Shown here piece by piece: positions 31,226 through 35,792 of a stretch of 35,792 nt of DNA (its first letter is position 1; each line of letters starts with the position of its first letter). The stretch covers positions 1 to 35,792 of the forward strand of contig CANCRX010000028.1 in the NCBI GenBank assembly GCA_947380655.1, given 5' to 3'. Position numbers and translations under genes: made by a program. This stretch comes from Alcaligenaceae bacterium. Its GTDB lineage: Bacteria > Pseudomonadota > Gammaproteobacteria > Burkholderiales > Burkholderiaceae_B. Below the pieces are notes generated by a model. The model made no database searches. It worked only from the letters and a program-made list of their open reading frames with translations, and had not been told where the DNA came from.

Positions 31226-33205
31226 TTAAATCGCGCGACCCACAGCATCTCCTTCAGCGGTCGCCGCGATGATGTTACGTGCTACGCGGCAATCACCGAT
31301 TTTTCTGACGTCAATGCCGGCCTCTTTTAAAGAGTTATACATTGCGTCATCTGGCTTACGTGGTGAAGAATAGGCAAAAAAAGCTACATTCTCGATTCCC
31401 CGTAACGGCCCACCATAGACACTGGTGTATTCAAGGATCGCCTCTTGCTCAAAAGCACTTGTCCAGCGAGGCTCACTCGCCACTAGCATCTCAATGCCTT
31501 TTTCATGCATACGTCGATAAATACCTTGTCGCGTCACTAAAGCAACGTCCTCGGCCAGACTGATACGGGGTGTGATGATCACCACTCTTTCAAATAGCGT
31601 CCGTAAGCGTTCAGCCGAGGCATAGGTGCCTTCTGTATGATCCAGATCCAGAATGACAGCAGTACCTGGTTGAAGTTGAGTCACACCCTCGAGCTGTGAC
31701 ATCGCTTGACGCAAATCAGGCACGAGCCCTTCATCGCGCAGACTCACAGGCAAACAACGCGGCCATGTCATGGTCGAGCCCGTGGCCAGCACCACCACCT
31801 GGGGCTGCATGCTGAGAATGCTTTGCACGGAGGCCTCGGTGTTCAACAGGTAGCTTACGCCTGCGCGCATGCCTTCTACGTATTGGTAATCATAAATGCT
31901 GCTCAGATCTTCGCCCCCAGGCAGACCCGCAAGCTGACGCGTTTTCCCACCTACATCCTGACTGCGTCCAATCAGCGTAACTGCATGGCCTCGCGCAGCA
32001 GCGATCCATGCGGCCTCGAGACCGGCGATACCACTCCCGACCACGACAATTTTTTTTCTAACCAGCGCCTGAACAAATATCTCATCCAACTCATCAGGCA
32101 TCGCAACACGAGGATTGTTATCACAGGCGATTGGCTGATACGCCACAATAGTTTTCCAGCAGGTATTACCAGACACACAGTAACGTATACGAGAGGCTTG
32201 TCCGAGTTGAGCTTTGCGTGGCCAGGCAGGATCGGTAATCAACGCCCGACCAATACCAACAAGCTCAGCTTCACCACGTTCAATGATGGCATCGGCTTGA
32301 GCGGGATCACCGATCCGACCGAGTGCCATCACAGGGACTGCACCTGTCGAGGTTCTTACCGACGCCAGGATCGCAGCGTTGGTATTGCGCTCGGTATGTC
32401 CGTCAGGGATATGCATCTCTAACGTTCGATGATGGGCACCCTGAGCAAAACAAACGTAGTCAACGGAACCTGTCGCTGTCAGACGTGTAGCAATCTGACT
32501 CGACAAAGCAGTGTCCACACTACCTTCAATCCCATCGACCCCAGGGAGCTTCAGGCCCAGAATAAAATGACTGCCACACTGCTCGCGCACCGCCGATATT
32601 AATTCAAGCATGAAGCGCATACGTCCCTCGAAATTACCGCCATACAGATCGGTTCGCTCGTTGGAATAAGGCGACATGAACTGATGAAACAGGTGGCCGT
32701 GACCTGCGGACAGCTCCACACCACTGAAGCCACAATGCTTTAAGCGCGCCGCCGAATCCGCAAAATGTCCGATCAGCGTTTCGATCTCTGCAATAGACAG
32801 GATATGCGGTACTGTCCAGCTAATATCATCTGGTAGCGCAGAGGCGCCGATCGCTTCATAGTTGCGACCTGGAGCATGTCGACCTCGCCCTGCATCTTGT
32901 ATCTGACCAATCAGTCGGCAATCTTCGGCCTCGACCGCGGCAGCCCAGCGTTTCAACCCGTCTTCATCATGATCATTCCAGACCCTGACACGAGTCGGTA
33001 TTTTTTGATGAGGTGCGGTGGCGAGCGGTTCGGTCACCAGCATCGCAGCACCCCCACGCGCACGATTCAGATGATATTGAATCAACCGATCCGTCACGCG
33101 ACCGTCGGCCGCCGTCACAGTTGTCATGGAAGGATGAACAATCCGGTTGCGCAAGCGCTTGCCGGCCAGCTCAATCGGTGTAAACAGACTCGAATACGGG
33201 GTCAT
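31226..33205 (-). CDS. NADH:flavin oxidoreductase of the dienoyl-CoA reductase / trimethylamine dehydrogenase group
   Basis: This 659-residue cytoplasmic enzyme joins an FMN-binding Old Yellow Enzyme barrel (about 1-335; 'RNRIVHPSMTT', 'FSGVELSAGHGHLFHQFMSPYSNERTDLYGG'), a cluster-binding segment (343-361), and a FAD/NAD(P) domain ('KKIVVVGSGIAGLEAAW', 385-400). In trimethylamine dehydrogenase the [4Fe-4S] cysteines follow C-x2-C-x2-C-x12-C. Here C343, C349 and C361 are present but the second position is G346 ('CVSGNTC'; codon at 32170-32168). The second nucleotide-binding strand ('AVILDLDHTEG') is degenerate, as in trimethylamine-dehydrogenase-like proteins. Substrate unknown. It converges with the BNR gene (15 bases apart). 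Confidence 0.88.
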   Translation of the reverse strand: MTPYSSLFTPIELAGKRLRNRIVHPSMTTVTAADGRVTDRLIQYHLNRARGGAAMLVTEPLATAPHQKIPTRVRVWNDHDEDGLKRWAAAVEAEDCRLIGQIQDAGRGRHAPGRNYEAIGASALPDDISWTVPHILSIAEIETLIGHFADSAARLKHCGFSGVELSAGHGHLFHQFMSPYSNERTDLYGGNFEGRMRFMLELISAVREQCGSHFILGLKLPGVDGIEGSVDTALSSQIATRLTATGSVDYVCFAQGAHHRTLEMHIPDGHTERNTNAAILASVRTSTGAVPVMALGRIGDPAQADAIIERGEAELVGIGRALITDPAWPRKAQLGQASRIRYCVSGNTCWKTIVAYQPIACDNNPRVAMPDELDEIFVQALVRKKIVVVGSGIAGLEAAWIAAARGHAVTLIGRSQDVGGKTRQLAGLPGGEDLSSIYDYQYVEGMRAGVSYLLNTEASVQSILSMQPQVVVLATGSTMTWPRCLPVSLRDEGLVPDLRQAMSQLEGVTQLQPGTAVILDLDHTEGTYASAERLRTLFERVVIITPRISLAEDVALVTRQGIYRRMHEKGIEMLVASEPRWTSAFEQEAILEYTSVYGGPLRGIENVAFFAYSSPRKPDDAMYNSLKEAGIDVRKIGDCRVARNIIAATAEGDAVGRAI

Positions 33206-33343
33206 GCCTTGTCTCTGCTCTTGTTTTTAATTTTTTAGATATTTATTTCCTAGGAGCTTAATCTAGTAGGGTCAGCCTGTCAGCGGATTTATTTAGCTTC
33301 AGCCAACGGATCCTGCCAACTGAGCCCGCGGTCTGAACAACTT

Positions 33344-33371
33344 GTGACAAGGTCCGCGCAAGGTCTATATT
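33344..33371 (+). promoter_or_regulatory. Candidate promoter of the racemase-like/Bug/racemase-like unit, with direct repeat in the spacer
   Basis: GTGACA (33344-33349) and TATATT (33366-33371) each match five of six consensus positions, with a 16-base spacer. CAAGGTC occurs twice, at 33348-33354 and 33359-33365, an 11-base period (one helical turn) that fills the spacer. A regulator bound to this direct repeat would sit on one face of the DNA between the promoter boxes. Confidence 0.5.
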
Positions 33372-33397
33372 TGGGGAATTATAAAAAGGAGCACACG

Positions 33398-34123
33398 ATG
33401 GACGGATGGAGAGCACGACTTGGATTTTTGTTACCCCCTGGCAATCCAAATGTAGAGCCAGAATTGATCTCGATGCACAAACCAGGTGTTTCCGTTCATT
33501 TTGGTCGCATGATTGCGCACGGCACAACGGGTTCCCACGATGGTCAGGACGCACGCACACGTTGCCAGCTCGACAACATCGATCAGCCCACTGAAATGCT
33601 CGCACATCTGCGTCCGCAAGTGATTGCCCTGGCGCATACTGCTTCGAGCTATATGCTGGGTCGGGCGGGCGAAGCCGAACTCACCGCCAGACTGGAAAAA
33701 CAATACAACATTCGCTTTACCTCGGCCTTTGCGAGCGTGATTGCTGCGATGAATAAGCTGGGGGTGAGCAAAGTCGCTCTGGCCACACCTTATGCCGAAG
33801 CACAAACATTACAAGGCAAAGCAGCGCTTGAAAGCTACGGAATGACAGTGGTGAATTACCGTCGCCTGGAAAATGTTCGTAATATTTACGAAGAAACCCC
33901 TGAACGTGCCTATGGTTTAGCACGTGCTGCCAACACCCCGGAAGCCGAAGTGATTTTCCTCAGTGGTGTCGGCATGCCCACCATCGAAGTTCTTGAGGCA
34001 CTTGAGCAAGACCTCAAAAAACCAGTGATCTCGAGTGTTGCTGCGATGATGTGGAATTGTTTACAGATTGCAGGGGTCGAGCCTGCATTGAAAGGCTATG
34101 GACGACTCCTTGACCCTAAGTAA
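33398..34123 (+). CDS. Asp/Glu racemase superfamily protein (arylmalonate decarboxylase / maleate isomerase-like)
   Basis: This 241-residue cytoplasmic protein has the two-domain Asp/Glu racemase fold of the arylmalonate decarboxylase (AMDase)/maleate cis-trans isomerase group: 'RLGFLLPPGNPNVEPEL', 'PQVIALAHTASSYMLGRAGE', 'VALATPY', 'EVIFLSGVGMPTIEVLEALE' and 'KPVISSVAAMMWNCLQ'. The residue that is Cys in racemases and isomerases (Gly74 in AMDase) is H80 here. The position of AMDase Cys188 is G190. Thus neither catalytic cysteine is in place and the usual chemistry is not expected. Start is ATG 33398 with AAGGAG six bases upstream; an upstream in-frame start at 33344 lies inside the promoter. 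It is first of a set with a Bug protein and a second family member. Confidence 0.87.
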   Translation: MDGWRARLGFLLPPGNPNVEPELISMHKPGVSVHFGRMIAHGTTGSHDGQDARTRCQLDNIDQPTEMLAHLRPQVIALAHTASSYMLGRAGEAELTARLEKQYNIRFTSAFASVIAAMNKLGVSKVALATPYAEAQTLQGKAALESYGMTVVNYRRLENVRNIYEETPERAYGLARAANTPEAEVIFLSGVGMPTIEVLEALEQDLKKPVISSVAAMMWNCLQIAGVEPALKGYGRLLDPK

Positions 34124-34172
34124 TTTCAGCATGTCCTTTCCCATGCGTCATGTCTGCTCAGCCTAAAGTATC

Positions 34173-34201
34173 TTGACACGACGTCCCGCGGGCATTACGT
34201 T
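34173..34201 (+). promoter_or_regulatory. Possible promoter upstream of Bug protein 4
   Basis: A perfect -35 TTGACA at 34173-34178 is followed after 17 bases by TACGTT (34196-34201), only three of six matches. An 8-base palindrome CCCGCGGG (34185-34192) lies in the spacer. This may let the Bug gene be made apart from the preceding gene; the weak -10 leaves it doubtful. Confidence 0.3.
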
Positions 34202-34229
34202 CAAACAAAACAATTTCAGGGGACAAAGG

Positions 34230-35234
34230 ATGTCGTGTCAGCTCAGCAGAACATTCACTCGACCAGTGAGAACATTGGCACTCGTACTCGCTGGCATTGC
34301 GGGTCTTGTCTCCAGTCAGACGACCCTGGCGCAAAGCTATCCTGACAAAACCATCCGTCTGATCGTACCCTACGGGTCAGGCGGCGGCGTCGACGTCGTA
34401 GCACGTACAGTAGCCGACTACATTTCCAACAAAATGGGTAAAACCGTTGTCGTTGAAAACCGGGCAGGTGCTGGTGGTAACGTAGGCTCAGGTTTCGTCG
34501 TCAAGTCTGAGCCAGATGGCTATACGCTGCTGGTCGCATCGAACTCAAATGCAGTCAATAACAGCCTGTATAAAAATATGGCCTACGACGCGTCGAAGGA
34601 TCTGACGCCCATCACGCTGATCGGGACTGTACCTATGGTGCTCTTGGTATCTCCTAGCGTTACTGCAAAATCAGCGAATGAGGTTGTGGCACTCGCACGC
34701 GCCAAGCCTGGTTCACTCAATGTGGGTTCAGGTGGCAGCGGTACAGGCGAACACCTGGCGTTTGAAATGTTTAAACGCCAGAACAATATCGATGCCCAGC
34801 ATGTACCCTATCGAGGTGGTACTGCTGTCTACACCGACCTGATGGGCGGACAGATTCAATTGTTTTTCAATAACCAGCTGGGTGCCTCGCCTTACATCCG
34901 ATCCGGGCAACTGAAAGCCGTCGGCATCACGGGCAACCAACGCTCACCGCAGTTCCCCGATCTGCCTACATTTGCCGAACAAGGATTCAAAGACTTCAAA
35001 GCCTTCGTCTGGTGGGGCATTATGGGGCCGGCAGGGATTCCTTCCACACGACTGACAGAGATCAATAAGCTTTTTACAACTGCCATCCACTCTCCAGAAG
35101 TACGCGCACGACTGGAGTCGCTCGGTGCAGTGCCAGCGGGCTCGAGTGCAGCAGAGTTTTCAAGCTTCTTTAATAACGAAATTTCTGTCTGGTCCACTCT
35201 GATTAAAGACGCAAAGATTCAACTCACTGAATAG
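34230..35234 (+). CDS. Bug/TctC family periplasmic solute-binding protein (4)
   Basis: This is a 334-residue Bug receptor. A signal peptide with a basic start (about 1-35, ending T-L-A|Q) is followed by 'YPDKTIRLIVPYGSGGGVDVVARTV', 'VVENRAGAGGNVGSGFVVKSEPDGYTLLV' and 'HVPYRGGTAVYTDLMGGQIQLFFN'. Start is ATG 34230 with AGGGGA six bases upstream; an in-frame TTG at 34173 is part of the -35-like box. It lies between two AMDase-like genes on the same strand, with a 106-base gap before and 10 bases after. That suggests it recognises the substrate of those proteins, probably a dicarboxylate or malonate derivative. Confidence 0.92.
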   Translation: MSCQLSRTFTRPVRTLALVLAGIAGLVSSQTTLAQSYPDKTIRLIVPYGSGGGVDVVARTVADYISNKMGKTVVVENRAGAGGNVGSGFVVKSEPDGYTLLVASNSNAVNNSLYKNMAYDASKDLTPITLIGTVPMVLLVSPSVTAKSANEVVALARAKPGSLNVGSGGSGTGEHLAFEMFKRQNNIDAQHVPYRGGTAVYTDLMGGQIQLFFNNQLGASPYIRSGQLKAVGITGNQRSPQFPDLPTFAEQGFKDFKAFVWWGIMGPAGIPSTRLTEINKLFTTAIHSPEVRARLESLGAVPAGSSAAEFSSFFNNEISVWSTLIKDAKIQLTE

Positions 35235-35244
35235 AATAAAAAAC

Positions 35245-35792
35245 ATGAATTCAACTGACTCCGCACTGATGCAATACCTTGCTGCCCAACAAGCCGTGAC
35301 GCAACCAGCTAAAACGCCAGACTACGGCGATCGCCTGCGACTGGGGATGATCCTGCCCAATCGCAACATCGTCGCCGAGAATGATGCGCAAGCAATCTTG
35401 CCCGCTGGCGTATCGATTCACACCACACGCTTAAAACTGCACGGCACAACTGCCGAAGATATCCTGGGGATGAGTGCAGGTGCGGAATCAGCCGCTAAAT
35501 TGCTGGGGCCCGCCCCGATCGATCTGATCGTCTTTCATTGCACGGCCGTCTCGACGCACGATCCACTGATGGGGGATAGTCTGGTCAAACGCATTGAAGA
35601 TGCCTCAGGCAAACCTGCGATGGCGACCTCACAAGCACTCGTCGCTGCGTTTGAAACACTCCACGCCAAACGCATCGTGATGCTCACGCCCTACGAACAA
35701 TCCGTCAACGATGCAGAGGTACGTTTCTGTGCACATTACGGCGTAGAGGTGCTGCATGAAATCGGTCTGCAACTTCCAGCAGAGGTGTCCAC
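35245..35792 (+). CDS. Asp/Glu racemase superfamily protein, AMDase/maleate isomerase-like (3' truncated by window)
   Basis: The first 182 residues are present and the gene runs off the window end. The family blocks 'RLRLGMILPNRNIVAEND', 'HGTTAEDILGM', 'DLIVFHCTAVSTHDP', 'AMATSQALVAAFETLHAKRIVMLTPY' and 'FCAHYGVEVL' are clear. C99 in 'FHCTAVS' occupies the first catalytic-cysteine position, which is lost in the sister gene at 33398. The second cysteine would lie beyond the window. An N-terminal extension of about 30 residues precedes the fold; no Shine-Dalgarno is evident at 35245, so a later start (ATG 35269 or 35347) is possible. It follows Bug protein 4 by 10 bases and is surely co-transcribed. 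Confidence 0.85.
   Translation, partial: MNSTDSALMQYLAAQQAVTQPAKTPDYGDRLRLGMILPNRNIVAENDAQAILPAGVSIHTTRLKLHGTTAEDILGMSAGAESAAKLLGPAPIDLIVFHCTAVSTHDPLMGDSLVKRIEDASGKPAMATSQALVAAFETLHAKRIVMLTPYEQSVNDAEVRFCAHYGVEVLHEIGLQLPAEVS

Noticed and set aside
31706..32422. 238-codon open frame on the plus strand
   Set aside because: Antisense to the flavin oxidoreductase; composition typical of a shadow and no ribosome-binding site.
1..35792. CRISPR arrays, tRNA/rRNA genes, insertion sequences, prophage or attachment sites
   Set aside because: Looked for by eye; no regularly spaced repeats, cloverleaf-like segments, transposase or integrase proteins were seen.

Overview
The window looks like a chromosomal segment of a betaproteobacterium of the order Burkholderiales, most likely an Alcaligenaceae relative (Bordetella/Advenella/Orrella-like). 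The grounds are four Bug/TctC-type solute-binding proteins, the birA-coaX pair next to an Mla-type lipid transport operon, the lipA-lipB-ybeD-aminotransferase-dacC order, and a Kdo transferase/heptosyltransferase pair. This is inference from gene content; no ribosomal marker is present. Coding density is very high and no gap reaches 300 bases. I see no tRNA, rRNA, CRISPR array, insertion sequence or phage gene.

Region 1 (1-5239, plus strand): the 3' end of a TcuA-like FAD dehydrogenase, then a complete branched-chain amino acid (LIV/HAAT) ABC transporter, livK-livH-livM-livG-livF. A strong intrinsic terminator lies between livK and livH and should make the binding protein the most abundant product.

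Region 2 (5284-13809, minus strand): housekeeping and envelope genes. Reading 5' to 3' on the minus strand these are mlaE (with an N-terminal STAS domain), mlaF, mlaD and a PqiC-like lipoprotein (outer-membrane lipid transport), then an alpha/beta hydrolase, a DacC-type D,D-carboxypeptidase, a D-amino-acid aminotransferase-like enzyme, YbeD, LipB and LipA.

Region 3 (13928-18888): birA and coaX on the plus strand, meeting a 997-residue subtilisin-type autotransporter stop-to-stop with no base between them, followed by a small membrane-anchored ORF whose end overlaps waaA.

Region 4 (18854-25778, minus strand): an apparently unbroken run, caiB-type CoA-transferase, FadR-type GntR regulator, crotonase-fold enzyme, TauE/SafE permease, rmlD-like reductase, waaC, waaA. 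Its upstream region has a well-formed promoter whose 17-base spacer contains a perfect GTNNNAC-type palindrome, a likely operator for the GntR protein.

Region 5 (25947-35792): an accessory, probably catabolic, region. It holds two tandem Bug proteins, a second crotonase, a third Bug protein, a six-Asp-box BNR protein, an Old-Yellow-Enzyme/Fe-S flavoprotein with one cluster cysteine replaced by glycine, and a trio of two arylmalonate-decarboxylase/maleate-isomerase-like proteins flanking a fourth Bug protein. The first of that pair lacks both family cysteines. I read the region as uptake or sensing of small carboxylates coupled to CoA-dependent or redox breakdown. The substrate cannot be told from sequence, and no TctA/TctB membrane partners are present.
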